This document shows, piece after piece, positions 19,007-28,063 of a DNA stretch of 64,000 nt. The translations under genes and the position numbers were made by a program. The stretch is from Rhodothermus marinus (lineage in GTDB: Bacteria; Bacteroidota; Rhodothermia; Rhodothermales; Rhodothermaceae): assembly GCF_009936275.1 (NCBI RefSeq), contig NZ_AP019797.1, positions 611,501 through 675,500 of the forward strand, given 5' to 3'. Position 1 is the stretch's first letter. Every line of letters starts with the position of its first letter. Below the pieces are notes generated by a model. The model ran no database searches. It saw only the letters and a list, made by a program, of their open reading frames with translations, and had not been told where the DNA came from.

Positions 19007-19463
19007 AACACAGACCGGTTGTTTCGAGGGTACGCGTAAACGAATGCCTTAAGGCAAGGATGGCAATGAAGCCATGATCGACAGGAGAATCGGTAACTTA
19101 CGAACCTTCAGCGCCTGAAACAACCGACTGCATGACCATATTTTGCATACGAGGCGAATTTTTCCGAAAAAGTGGATTGCGGACGAACGTTGCCGACGTG
19201 CTCCAATCCGTTGATAACGGTCCGGTGTCAACCGCCTACAATTCGATCGACTCGTTGCCCTGTGGTCGTCCGCGCGAAATACCTGAACCTGATCCGTAGG
19301 TACCCGCCAGCAGATGCATGAAGCGCATGGCTTGTCGGAGCAAGAATGAGGCCACATCCCGGATGCCCGACGCGAGCCGTGGACACGACTGGCGGAAAGG
19401 TGTCGTTTGCCTGGCAAGGGCGCACCGCCAGCTCAGCCTCGGGCGGGGTTGAATGAGGGCCAG
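19007..19463 (-). other. 457-bp gap without a recognised gene
   Basis: It lies between the bpsA start and the end of the cupin-decarboxylase gene. Short frames here have no recognisable similarity and poor codon pattern. Local composition just upstream of bpsA (19080-19260) is more AT-rich, as expected for a promoter region. No hairpin repeat or mobile sequence was seen. Confidence 0.5.
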
Positions 19464-20276
19464 CTACTGACGGGCGAGAACTTCCCGGGCACTCTGAAGC
19501 GCCGTGACTGCGTTCGGCCATCCGGCGTAAAAAGCCAGATGAACGATGGTGCTGATCAGTTCGCTCGGGGAAACCCCGTTTTGCAGCGCCAGGGCAAGGT
19601 GCGATCGAAGCTGGTCCGGCCGGTTCAGGGCGATCAGCGCCGCCACCGTGATCAGGCTCCGATCCCGGGGTGAAAGCGTCGGATCGGCCCATACCCGGCC
19701 GTACAGCACCCGGTCGGTTAACTCGGCCAGTTCGGGTGCGATTTCGCCAAAGAGTTGCTGCGCCCGAGAAGGCCGAAGTTCGCCCGCGGCGGCTGCGGCA
19801 CCAGCCAGCGCTTCGGCGTACCGGGCATCGGTAACCGCCTCCATCCAGGTGGTCGCCGCTCCCGTTTCGGGGCGTTCCACCAGGGCCACGTGCGTCAGAC
19901 GGGTGTCGGGGAATGCCCCGTGCCAGTGCTTGACGCCGGGCGGAATCACCACAACGTCCCCCGGCCGAATTTCCCGGGCCGGTCCGTTCCATTCCTGAAC
20001 GATGCCTCGACCGGCCGTAACGACAAGGATCTGGCCGAGTGTGTGGACGTGCCAGTGCGTTCGGGCCCCCGGTTCAAAAGTGACCGTGGCTCCATAGGTG
20101 CGTGCAGGCGAAGCGGCCTGAAAATTTCCCCCCACACGGGCGACCCCTGTAAAATGCTGCGCCTGCGCCGTATCCACCGGAGCAACACCGCTTATGACCC
20201 GGATCGCGCCCTGTCCGTGGGATGCGTTTGCGAGCATTGCACCGGTCAGGATCAGCAAAACGAGCAATCGCACCAT
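19464..20276 (-). CDS. Exported cupin / carboxymuconolactone-decarboxylase fusion
   Basis: A 270-residue protein with an N-terminal signal peptide (LLVLLILTGAMLANASHGQ). Residues about 45-135 form a cupin with the metal motif HWHVHTLGQIL and the second block GDVVVIPPGVKHWHG. Residues about 160-265 are an AhpD/CMD-like domain (LTDRVLYGRVWADPTLSPRD). The usual CMD Cys-x-x-Cys is absent, so a decarboxylase-like or binding role is more likely than peroxidase activity. It is third in a minus-strand operon after the NTF2-like and alpha/beta-hydrolase genes, with a 22-bp spacer. The substrate is unknown. Confidence 0.8.
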   Translation of the reverse strand: MVRLLVLLILTGAMLANASHGQGAIRVISGVAPVDTAQAQHFTGVARVGGNFQAASPARTYGATVTFEPGARTHWHVHTLGQILVVTAGRGIVQEWNGPAREIRPGDVVVIPPGVKHWHGAFPDTRLTHVALVERPETGAATTWMEAVTDARYAEALAGAAAAAGELRPSRAQQLFGEIAPELAELTDRVLYGRVWADPTLSPRDRSLITVAALIALNRPDQLRSHLALALQNGVSPSELISTIVHLAFYAGWPNAVTALQSAREVLARQ

Positions 20277-20298
20277 GTCGCCTTGCAGGTTGGTCAGC

Positions 20299-21402
20299 TC
20301 ATTCGGTCAACCCCTTCTGCTGGAGCCATTTGAAAAGGTGGTCCGCAATTTCCACGTTGTTCAGGTCGGACATGGGAAAGTGGGTGTTGCCGTGAATCCC
20401 GATTTTCGGTAGTTCGATCAGCGTAACATCTCCGCCGTGGCGGTTGACGGCCTCCTGCCACAGGCGGGCCATGGCCAGAAAAGCCCGCCACTGATCCTGG
20501 CCCGGGTAGGGCGACGGTTCCTCAGGGATATTGTCGCCGTAGTAAAGCAGAATGGGGATCCGGGTCAGTTGTAGAAAATCTTCCAGCGGGGCCGACGTAG
20601 CCCACGCCTGGCCTCCGGCAAACGGAATGGGTTCGGGCACCTCTCCTTCCGGAAAGACGAAATTGCTACCGGGCTCGAAGGAGACGATGGCCCGAACGTT
20701 CGGGTTGCGCATGGCCACACGCCATCCCAGACCGCCGCTTGCTGAGTGCGTGACCAGAATGGCCGGGCCGATGCGGTCGAACAGGGCCGAGACGGCCTCG
20801 ACGAACACCGGAGGTTCGTACGGGCCGGTGTTCGGCGTGATCTGACGAAAGAACTGCTCCAGCGCCTCCGGATCGCGCGAAAACTGCACGTTGGGAAAGA
20901 ATTCCGGCCAGATTCCCAGGCGGAAGATGCCAAACCAGAACGGTTCGTCCGGTGTGGCCTGAATCGTTGTGGGCTGGGTGCTGCGACCGGCCCTTCCCCG
21001 GCGTGGCTGATCGATCAGGTAAACGGCAAAGCGACGGCGCAGGAACAGGTTCTGAAAGCCTTCCCGGCCATCCGGCGTCGTCTCCCAGGTTTTGGCCGAT
21101 TGGCCGTAGCCGTGCCAGAAGACAAGCGGCAGTTTACGTGCGTCGGCCGGAATCTGATAGAACACGTAGGCGTGGTCGCCGTGCAGCGTCTGGCCCTGAG
21201 GGTCCGGCCCGGCCGGATTGAAGGCCCCCTGGCGTATGGGGTCAAACGTACCCGGGGCCGAGATGACCGTCCCGCCTACGAAAAAGCTCCCCTGTTCCTG
21301 AATGATCAGCGCGGATGGATCAACCCGATGCCTTCCGCATGCGCTGAGAAGCATTACGGAAAGCAGCGTAAGCGCGCCGCCTCTGAAGAAGGTGGGTTTC
21401 AT
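20299..21402 (-). CDS. Alpha/beta-hydrolase lipoprotein (esterase-like)
   Basis: A 367-residue protein starting at the ATG at 21402 (MKPTFFRGGALTLLSVMLLSAC), with a lipobox LSAC. The fold markers are the oxyanion region LVFWHGYGQSAKTW, the nucleophile elbow THSASGGLGW (Ser replacing the usual G-x-S-x-G centre spacing only slightly) and a C-terminal catalytic-His candidate GIHGNTHFPM. It is a probable periplasmic esterase or lactonase. Its ATG overlaps the TGA of the NTF2-like gene (ATGA), showing translational coupling. The substrate is not predicted. Confidence 0.8.
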   Translation of the reverse strand: MKPTFFRGGALTLLSVMLLSACGRHRVDPSALIIQEQGSFFVGGTVISAPGTFDPIRQGAFNPAGPDPQGQTLHGDHAYVFYQIPADARKLPLVFWHGYGQSAKTWETTPDGREGFQNLFLRRRFAVYLIDQPRRGRAGRSTQPTTIQATPDEPFWFGIFRLGIWPEFFPNVQFSRDPEALEQFFRQITPNTGPYEPPVFVEAVSALFDRIGPAILVTHSASGGLGWRVAMRNPNVRAIVSFEPGSNFVFPEGEVPEPIPFAGGQAWATSAPLEDFLQLTRIPILLYYGDNIPEEPSPYPGQDQWRAFLAMARLWQEAVNRHGGDVTLIELPKIGIHGNTHFPMSDLNNVEIADHLFKWLQQKGLTE

Positions 21403-21854
21403 CGTTCGAGCAATCGGGTAAAGGCCAGGGTTCCCAGTTTCCATCGGTTGTTTTCCCGCACGTACACTTCGGTCACCATGAAAGGATTGGTCACCTCGTT
21501 GCCGCCCACGACGGCATCCAGGCGAATGCGATTGAGCAGGACGGCAGTAGTCGGCGAAAGAAACCGTACGGACACCTCAAAAATCTCGGCATGTTTGTAG
21601 TGAATGCGGCCGGTTCGAATGACTTCGAGTTCCTGTTCACGAGTCAGCGTGCCGCCCATGTGCACGAAGACCGCCTCCGGATGGAACAGCACCTCCAGCG
21701 AGTCCACCAGCCGATCGGCCATCCATTGCCATTTCTTCTGCGACAGGGTAATGATTTCTGTGGCGGTGGCCTCCGAAGTAGCTCCGGCAGGCTGCTGGGC
21801 ATAACTGCTCGTAACCATCCAGAACAAACAGCAGGGAAGCAACAGGCGAACCAT
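21399..21854 (-). CDS. Exported NTF2/SnoaL-like (DUF4440-type) protein
   Basis: A 151-residue protein with a signal peptide (MVRLLLPCCLFWMVTSSYAQQ) and a cone-shaped NTF2-like fold pattern: W-x-x-M-A-D-R-L-V-D-S-L-x-x-L-F-H-P-E-A-V-F-V-H, then strands ending in V-T-E-V-Y-V-R-E-N-N-R-W-K-L-G-T-L-A-F-T. Such domains bind or isomerise small hydrophobic molecules. It is first gene of the three-gene operon, coupled by ATGA to the hydrolase. It is divergent from the GH3 gene, with 222 bp between them for two promoters. Confidence 0.75.
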   Translation of the reverse strand: MVRLLLPCCLFWMVTSSYAQQPAGATSEATATEIITLSQKKWQWMADRLVDSLEVLFHPEAVFVHMGGTLTREQELEVIRTGRIHYKHAEIFEVSVRFLSPTTAVLLNRIRLDAVVGGNEVTNPFMVTEVYVRENNRWKLGTLAFTRLLER

Positions 21855-22076
21855 GGCAGCTCGATTGGTGGGTGGCCGGATACGCTACAAGCATAGCAAA
21901 ACGTGCGCAATACGAGGTATAACAATTTTCCCGAAGTATTGGACGATCTTCCATATCCGCACCGTGATCGATAGGGAAAACGGCGGGGGGGACTGTCTCC
22001 TGAAAAAAGACTTGCCGGAAAGAGGCCGGCGTGTTAACCTTCCCGACAGACACCTGAACCCGTCGTTTGAAGCACC

Positions 22077-24350
22077 ATGCGCGCGTTACGCCTGCTTGTG
22101 CTGAGCCTGTTCTGGAGTGGCTGGTTGTTCCCTGCTGTGGCACAGCCGGTGGACCGGGCTCGCGAGGACTCGCTCATCGAAGCGTTGCTGGTCCGCATGA
22201 CGCTCGAAGAAAAGCTCGGCCAGCTCACGCTCTACAACGGCGGCATGGCCGAAACTGGTCCGGTCGTGCGCGAAGGCGAGCCCGACGCCATACGTCGCGG
22301 CCGCGTGGGCGCCGTGATGAATTTCTTCGGGGCCGAGGCCGTCTGCGCCATGCAGCGCCAGGCCGTCGAGGAGAGCCGGCTGGGCATTCCGCTGCTGTTT
22401 GCGCTGGACGTGATCCATGGCTTTCGGACGATTTTTCCGGTGCCGCTGGCCGAGGCGGCCACGTTCGACCCGGCGCTGGTCGAGCAGGCGGCCCGCGTGG
22501 CGGCCGTGGAGGCGTCGGCGGTGGGGCTCAACTGGACGTTTGCGCCGATGGTCGACATTGCGCGGGATGCCCGCTGGGGCCGGATCGTCGAGGGTAGCGG
22601 CGAGGATCCGTATCTGGGCGCGGTGATGGCGGCGGCGCGCGTGCGGGGCTTTCAGGGGCGCGATCTCCGGGATCCGACGACGATTCTGGCCACGGCGAAG
22701 CACTTTGCGGCCTACGGGGCGGCCGAGGCCGGACGCGACTACAACACGGTGGATGTTTCGGAGCGGACGCTTCGGGAGGTGTATCTGCCGCCGTTCGAGG
22801 CGGCGGTGCGCGCCGGGGCGCTTTCGATCATGTCGGCCTTCAACGAGATCGGGGGCGTGCCGGCCACGGCCAACCGCTGGCTGTTGACCGACGTGCTCCG
22901 CAACGAATGGGGCTTCGAAGGGCTGGTGGTGAGCGACTGGACGGCCATCTGGGAGCTGCTTTTCCATGGAATTGCGGCCGACAGTGCCGAGGCGGGGCGC
23001 AAGGCGCTTGAGGCGGGGGTGGACATGGACATGGTCAGCGGGATTTACGTGCGGAAGCTGGCCGAGGAGGTGCGCGCCGGACGGCTTCCGGAGGCGGTGG
23101 TGGACGAGGCGGTGCGGCGCGTGCTGCGCGTGAAGTATCGGCTGGGCTTGTTCGAGGATCCCTACCGCTACTGTCGGGACGTCAGCCGCGAGCAGGTGTT
23201 GCTGTCGCCGGAGCACCGGCGGCTGGCGCGGGAGGTGGCGCGTAAGGCGATCGTGCTGTTGAAGAACGAGGGGGAGCTGTTGCCGCTGGCCGACACGTTG
23301 CAGCGGGTGGCGGTCATCGGGGCGCTGGCCAACGATTCGGCGAGTGTGCTGGGGCCGTGGGCGGCGGCGGGGCGTCCGGAGGAGGCCGTGACGATTCTGG
23401 AGGGGATCCGGGCGGCGCTCCCCGGGGCGACGGTGCGCTACGCGCCGGGTTATGCGGAGGTGCCTCCGGGGAGTTTTCAGGAGATGGTGGCGGCGGCGTT
23501 GAGTACGGACACGAGCGGTTTTGCGGAGGCGGAGGCGGTGGCGCGCTGGGCGGAGGTGGTGATTCTGGTGCTGGGTGAGCACCGGGAGTTGAGCGGGGAG
23601 GCGGCCAGTCGGGCGTCGGTGGAGCTTCCGGGGGTGCAGCTGGAGCTGGCGCGGCGCCTGCTGGCGCTGGGTCGGCCGGTCGTGGTGGTGTTGATGAACG
23701 GGCGGCCGCTGGCGATTCCGGAGCTGGCCGCTTCGGCACCGGCGATCGTGGAGGCGTGGTTTCTGGGGACGGAGATGGGGCACGCGGTGGCGGACGTGCT
23801 GTTCGGGAAGGCGAGTCCGGGGGGACGGCTTCCGGTGTCGTTTCCGCGGGCGACGGGTCAGGAGCCGCTCTACTACAACCACAAGCCGACGGGACGGCCG
23901 CCGCGGGCCGAGGAAAAATACACGTCGAAGTACGTGGACGTGCCCTGGACGCCGCTGTATCCGTTTGGGTACGGGTTGACCTACACGACGTTTGTGTACG
24001 ACAGTCTGCGGTTGAGCCGGACGCGGCTGGGTTTGGACGACACGCTGGAGGTGGTGGTGTGGGTGACGAATACGGGTCGGCGTCGGGGGGAGGAGGTGGT
24101 GCAACTCTACGTGCGGGACGAGGTGGCGTCGGTGACGCGTCCGGTGAAGGAGTTGAAGGGCTTTGCGCGGGTGGAGCTGGCGCCGGGCGAGACGAAGGCG
24201 GTGCGGTTTCGGTTGCCGGTGCGTGCGCTTCGGTTCTGGGGTTTGGAGGGGGGCTGGGTGGTGGAGCCGGGCTGGTTCACGCTGTGGGTGGGTCCCTCGT
24301 CGGCCGAAGGGCTGCAGGCACGGTTCGAGGTGGTGGCCTCGGATTCGTAA
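22077..24350 (+). CDS. bglX: GH3 beta-glucosidase, secreted
   Basis: A 757-residue family-3 glycoside hydrolase. The signal peptide ends near residue 23 (FPAVAQ). The N-terminal TIM barrel carries GRIVEGSGEDPYLG, ATAKHFAAYGAAE and the nucleophile motif VVSDW. The C-terminal alpha/beta domain has LLKNEGELLPL, and the end is a fibronectin-III-like domain (VTNTGRRRGEEVVQLYV). Hydrolysis of beta-linked gluco- or xylo-oligosaccharides in the periplasm is expected, complementing the GH115 enzyme. The 3' half (from about 23200) is strikingly G-rich on the coding strand compared with the 5' half. Confidence 0.92.
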   Translation: MRALRLLVLSLFWSGWLFPAVAQPVDRAREDSLIEALLVRMTLEEKLGQLTLYNGGMAETGPVVREGEPDAIRRGRVGAVMNFFGAEAVCAMQRQAVEESRLGIPLLFALDVIHGFRTIFPVPLAEAATFDPALVEQAARVAAVEASAVGLNWTFAPMVDIARDARWGRIVEGSGEDPYLGAVMAAARVRGFQGRDLRDPTTILATAKHFAAYGAAEAGRDYNTVDVSERTLREVYLPPFEAAVRAGALSIMSAFNEIGGVPATANRWLLTDVLRNEWGFEGLVVSDWTAIWELLFHGIAADSAEAGRKALEAGVDMDMVSGIYVRKLAEEVRAGRLPEAVVDEAVRRVLRVKYRLGLFEDPYRYCRDVSREQVLLSPEHRRLAREVARKAIVLLKNEGELLPLADTLQRVAVIGALANDSASVLGPWAAAGRPEEAVTILEGIRAALPGATVRYAPGYAEVPPGSFQEMVAAALSTDTSGFAEAEAVARWAEVVILVLGEHRELSGEAASRASVELPGVQLELARRLLALGRPVVVVLMNGRPLAIPELAASAPAIVEAWFLGTEMGHAVADVLFGKASPGGRLPVSFPRATGQEPLYYNHKPTGRPPRAEEKYTSKYVDVPWTPLYPFGYGLTYTTFVYDSLRLSRTRLGLDDTLEVVVWVTNTGRRRGEEVVQLYVRDEVASVTRPVKELKGFARVELAPGETKAVRFRLPVRALRFWGLEGGWVVEPGWFTLWVGPSSAEGLQARFEVVASDS

Positions 24351-24424
24351 ACAACGTGACTTGCGGGGGGTGAAGCTCGGCGCTGGCAACACAATGCCGC
24401 CATGCGGAAGAACCGAATCGTCCG

Positions 24425-25063
24425 TTATGCTTCTGATCTGATTTTTGAGAGCGGTTGAGGGGGCAGGGTGACGACGGGCCGGGACGAAGCAGGTCGGCGC
24501 AGGCGCAGCAGAAACAGCACCAGCAGGATGAGACCGTAGGCCAGCGGCGGGCGCCAGTCGAACTTGACGGCCCACCAGTAGTGCAGCACGCCCAGCACGG
24601 CGATGGCATAGACCAGCCGGTGGAGACGGCGCCAGGTGCGTCCGCCCAGGCGGCGGATCCAGCCGGCCGTCGAAGTAACGGCCAGCGGTACCATCAGGCC
24701 GTAGGCCAGCAGCCCCACGGTGATGAACCGGCGCTCGAGAATGTCCCGGCCGATCTCGCCCCAGTCGAAGAACTGGTCCAGCCAGAGGTAGAGCAGCAGG
24801 TGGATCGAGGCATAGAAGAAAGCGGCCAGCCCCAGTCGGCGCCGCCAGCGGATCCAGCCGTTCCAGCCCGTCAGGCGCCGGAGCGGCGTGATGGCCAGCG
24901 TGGCGAGCAGAAAACGGAGCGTCCAGCGGCCGGTCTGGTGCGTGATCTCCTGGATGGGGTTGGCGCCGAGCCGATCCATCCAGAGTCCCCAGGTCAGGTA
25001 GAGCAGCGGCGCGGCCACGCCCAGCCAGACCAGCCCGTTGAGCCAGGGTGTCAGCCTGCGCAT
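24425..25063 (-). CDS. msrQ: MsrQ heme-binding membrane subunit
   Basis: A 212-residue membrane protein of the MsrQ/YedZ (ferric-reductase-like) family with five to six hydrophobic helices and conserved helix histidines (ITHQTGRWTL, YASIHLLLYL, WRRLHRLVYAIAVLGVLHYWW). It carries electrons from quinol to MsrP for repair of oxidised methionines in envelope proteins. Its ATG overlaps the MsrP stop (TGATG), so the pair is translated together. It converges on the GH3 gene. Confidence 0.9.
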   Translation of the reverse strand: MRRLTPWLNGLVWLGVAAPLLYLTWGLWMDRLGANPIQEITHQTGRWTLRFLLATLAITPLRRLTGWNGWIRWRRRLGLAAFFYASIHLLLYLWLDQFFDWGEIGRDILERRFITVGLLAYGLMVPLAVTSTAGWIRRLGGRTWRRLHRLVYAIAVLGVLHYWWAVKFDWRPPLAYGLILLVLFLLRLRRPASSRPVVTLPPQPLSKIRSEA

Positions 25064-26010
25064 CAGAAGTACTTCCTCAGGTCCATGCCTTCGTACAGGT
25101 GCGCCACCTGGTCGGCGTAGCCGTTGAACATCAGCGTCTTGCGCTTGCGGAATTCCCCGATGCGGCGTTCGGTTTTCTGACTCCAGCGCGGGTGGTCCAC
25201 GTTCGGGTTGACGTTCGAGTAGAAACCATACTCGTGCGGCGCCGCCTTCATCCAGGTGGTGATCGGCTGCTTTTCCACGAAGCGGATGCGCACGATCGAT
25301 TTGATCGACTTGAAGCCGTACTTCCAGGGCACCACCAGCCGAATCGGAGCGCCGTTCTGATTGGGCAGCATTTTGCCGTAGAGTCCGACGGCCAGGATCG
25401 TCAGCGGATGCAGCGCTTCGTCCAGTCGCAATCCCTCGACGTAGGGCCAGTCGAGAATGGGGGCCTTCTGACCGGGCATCTGCTCCGGATCGTACAGCGT
25501 GGTAAACTCGACGAACTTCGCGCTGGCCATGGGTTCGGCCCTTCGGATCACCTCGGCCAGCGGAAAGCCCAGCCAGGGGATCACCATGGACCAGCCCTCG
25601 ACGCAGCGGAGCCGATAGACGCGCTCTTCGAGCGTGTAGGGTTTGACGAAATCCTCCAGCTCGTAGGTGGCCGGTCGGTGGCAGAGCCCTTCGACACGGA
25701 TCGTCCAGGGGCGTGTGCGCAAACGGTGGGCGTTGCGGGCCGGGTCGCGTTTGCCCGTGCCGAACTCGTAGAAGTTGTTATAGGTGGTGATGTCTTCGTA
25801 GGAGGTCCAGGGCTCGTCGGTGTCGTAGGGCCCGGGGTTCGCCTTGTGGCGTACCTGCTGGCCTTCGGCCCGGCAGCCCGGCGTCAGCAGTCCGGTGAGG
25901 GCCGCTCCGGCCAGCAGCCCGGCCTGACGCAGCCATTCCCGGCGGTTCCAGTACAGGCGCTCGTCGGTGATCTCGGACGAAGGAATCGGCGTTTCGGTGC
26001 GGATCAGCAT
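25063..26010 (-). CDS. msrP: MsrP periplasmic methionine-sulfoxide reductase (Mo)
   Basis: A 315-residue molybdopterin protein of the YedY/MsrP sulfite-oxidase superfamily. The Tat-like signal has RREWLRQAG followed by a hydrophobic stretch. The Mo-ligating Cys sits in [15 protein letters not shown] (about residue 137), and [17 protein letters not shown] and [11 protein letters not shown] are family blocks. It reduces methionine sulfoxide in exported proteins using electrons from MsrQ. Together with the coxSLM operon it makes this window demand molybdenum cofactor twice. Confidence 0.92.
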   Translation of the reverse strand: MLIRTETPIPSSEITDERLYWNRREWLRQAGLLAGAALTGLLTPGCRAEGQQVRHKANPGPYDTDEPWTSYEDITTYNNFYEFGTGKRDPARNAHRLRTRPWTIRVEGLCHRPATYELEDFVKPYTLEERVYRLRCVEGWSMVIPWLGFPLAEVIRRAEPMASAKFVEFTTLYDPEQMPGQKAPILDWPYVEGLRLDEALHPLTILAVGLYGKMLPNQNGAPIRLVVPWKYGFKSIKSIVRIRFVEKQPITTWMKAAPHEYGFYSNVNPNVDHPRWSQKTERRIGEFRKRKTLMFNGYADQVAHLYEGMDLRKYF

Positions 26011-26100
26011 GACGGTCTGCTTTTTACGGGCAAAGCCCGGTCGGTCTCGGAGTTCCTGACCGGGTTAGTGGCCGGCCGGACCTTTTTGTTACAGGACCAT

Positions 26101-27282
26101 TCAATCGACGAAGCGCGGGCGTGAAGCGGCCACGCCAAAGCCCAGCATCAGGAGGGTGACGCCCAGCAACATCCCGAGTGATGCGGTAAATCGATGCGTC
26201 TGGTCATAAAGGAAGCCAAAGGCCGTCGGTCCGACGGCGGCCAGCAGGTATCCGATCGCTTGGGCCATGGCGGAAAGATCCGCTGCACGCAGGGGAGTGC
26301 GGGTGCGCAGAGGAAAGAGCGTCATGGCCAGCGAAAAACCCATGCCGGCCCCGGCGCCGGCCAGGATGGCAGCGCTCCAGAGCATCACCCCCTTGCCGAT
26401 CATAAAGCCGACCACGCCGGCTATGGTCAGCAGACCTGCTGCGAGGGCCAGGGATTGTTGATGCGGCCGTCGCTCGGCCAGCACAGGCGTGATGAACAGC
26501 AGCGGAAGCTGCGCCAGCAGAAAGGCAAACAGGATCCAGCCAGCTGTTGTGGCCGAAAGGCCGCGATCCTGTGCCAGGGCGGGGATCCAGGTGATCATGC
26601 AGTAGAAAAAGAAGGACTGCAGGCCCATGAACAACGTGACCTGCCAGGCCAGCGCGGAGCGCCAGGGCAGGGATCGCCGCGTTGGTTCAGGAGACGTTGT
26701 CGGAGAAGAACGACGTGCTGGCGGAATCCAGAGCAGGGCCGCCACAAAAGCCAGCAGGGCCCAGCAGCGTAAAGCTCCCTCCCAGCCCAGTCCCCAGGTT
26801 TCGGCCATCGGTATACTGAGTCCCGAGGCCAGCGAAGCCATCAGGTGCATGGTGGCCAGATAAAGGCCGGTCAATACGCCCAGGCGGGCTGGGAACGATT
26901 CTTTGACGACGGCTGGCAAGAGCACGTTGTCGACAGCGATAGCAACACCTACCAGGAGCGTTCCGATAAACAGGTAGAAAGGGGCCGGAAACGGCCGGAC
27001 CAGTTCGCCTATGGTCAGCAGTATCATCGAGAGCAGCAGCACGCGCGCCATTCCGAACCGTGCAGCCAGTCGGGAAGCCCCGAACGAGCCCAGCCCGAAA
27101 GCCAGCAACGGTAACGTCGTCAGAAGACCTACGGCCGTATGAGAGAGCGAGAGGTCGCGTTGCAGGTGCGGAATGAGGGGACCCACCGCCGTAAGCGGAG
27201 CGCGTAGATTGGCGGCGGCTGCCAGAACGCCTGCAACGATCCATCCATGCTGGATCTGCACATCAGATTCTACAGATCGCAT
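26101..27282 (-). CDS. MFS transporter, CynX/NimT-like
   Basis: A 393-residue protein with about twelve hydrophobic helices. The start of helix 1 (AANLRAPLTAVGPLIPHLQ) and the loop GASRLAARFGMARVL match the cyanate/nitroimidazole (CynX/NimT) branch of the major facilitator superfamily. The substrate cannot be told from sequence. It lies between msrP and tesA on the same strand, but with 22-90 bp gaps and no shared theme, so operon membership is uncertain. Confidence 0.8.
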   Translation of the reverse strand: MRSVESDVQIQHGWIVAGVLAAAANLRAPLTAVGPLIPHLQRDLSLSHTAVGLLTTLPLLAFGLGSFGASRLAARFGMARVLLLSMILLTIGELVRPFPAPFYLFIGTLLVGVAIAVDNVLLPAVVKESFPARLGVLTGLYLATMHLMASLASGLSIPMAETWGLGWEGALRCWALLAFVAALLWIPPARRSSPTTSPEPTRRSLPWRSALAWQVTLFMGLQSFFFYCMITWIPALAQDRGLSATTAGWILFAFLLAQLPLLFITPVLAERRPHQQSLALAAGLLTIAGVVGFMIGKGVMLWSAAILAGAGAGMGFSLAMTLFPLRTRTPLRAADLSAMAQAIGYLLAAVGPTAFGFLYDQTHRFTASLGMLLGVTLLMLGFGVAASRPRFVD

Positions 27283-27304
27283 GGCAGGTACCGACCTGTT
27301 CGGT

Positions 27305-28063
27305 TTACGATGTGTTTCGAGTCGGCCGGGAAAGCTGTCGCTCCAGTACGGGGCGCAGCACGCGCCAGACGTTTTCGGCCACGATGCGCTGCCCTTCGGC
27401 CGTGGGATGAATGCCGTCGGCCTGGTTGAGCTCGGGCACGCCCCCGACGCCTTCGAGCAAGAAGGGAATCAGGTGCGCGTCGTTGGCACGGGCCAGCTCG
27501 GGATAGATGGCGCGGAAGGCGGCCGTGTAATCGGGGCCCAGGTTGGGGGGCAGTTGCATGCCGGCCAGGATGATGTCGGCGTCCGGGTAGCGGGCCCGCA
27601 CTTTGTCGATGATGCCCTGCAGGTTGCGGCGTGTCACTTCGGGGTCGATGCCGCGCAGCCCGTCGTTGGCGCCCAGTTCCAGAATGAGCACATCGATGCG
27701 TTCGCGGAGCAGCCAGTCGATACGGCGCAGACCGCCGGACGACGTCTCGCCGCTCAGTCCGGCGTTGATGATGCGCACGGGCCATCCCAGCGAATCCACT
27801 TTGCGCTGCAGGACGGCCGGAAAGGCTTCTTCTGGCGACAGGCCGTAGCCGGCGGCCAGACTGTTGCCCAGTACGAGCACGTTGATCGTGCGCTCCGCGC
27901 GGGCGGTGTCGCGGGCGGCCGGGGCCGTCGTATCCGGCGAAGCTTCAGGGCGGGGCGATTCGGACGCACCGCCGCAGGCAGCCAGCAGCATGAGCAGCGG
28001 CAAAAGGAGCAGTTTCAGAACCGAATCGGTCGGACCGGTTATAAGGAGGTCGAATCTGTGCAT
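27305..28063 (-). CDS. tesA: SGNH/GDSL esterase lipoprotein, TesA-like
   Basis: A 252-residue protein with a lipobox (LMLLAACGG), a low-complexity linker (about 25-55) and an SGNH hydrolase domain. Block I is VLGNSLAAGYG (Asn replaces the usual Asp after Gly), block II is NAGLSGETS, block III is ELGANDG and block V is DGIHPTAEG. The family hydrolyses acyl esters and thioesters in the periplasm. Its start codon (28063) overlaps that of the divergent ABC ATPase gene (28058), the same neighbour arrangement as tesA / ybbA-ybbP in enterobacteria. Confidence 0.85.
   Translation of the reverse strand: MHRFDLLITGPTDSVLKLLLLPLLMLLAACGGASESPRPEASPDTTAPAARDTARAERTINVLVLGNSLAAGYGLSPEEAFPAVLQRKVDSLGWPVRIINAGLSGETSSGGLRRIDWLLRERIDVLILELGANDGLRGIDPEVTRRNLQGIIDKVRARYPDADIILAGMQLPPNLGPDYTAAFRAIYPELARANDAHLIPFLLEGVGGVPELNQADGIHPTAEGQRIVAENVWRVLRPVLERQLSRPTRNTS
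28043..28050 (+). promoter_or_regulatory. Strong ribosome binding site fixing the GTG start of ybbA
   Basis: AAGGAGGT lies 7 nt before the GTG at 28058. The downstream ATG at 28079 would be 28 nt away, so the GTG is the better start. The site sits inside the 5' end of the opposite-strand tesA upstream region. Confidence 0.7.

Noticed and set aside
19049-19417. Small minus-strand gene in the gap before bpsA
   Set aside because: Basic, Cys- and Arg-scattered sequence with no domain and no ribosome site.
23314-23739. Pro-rich antisense frame in the GH3 gene
   Set aside because: Product of G-rich coding strand read backwards; low complexity without a domain.
27173-28057. Long N-terminal extension of the YbbA frame
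   Set aside because: Lies antisense over tesA; the GTG at 28058 has a perfect ribosome site and matches family length.
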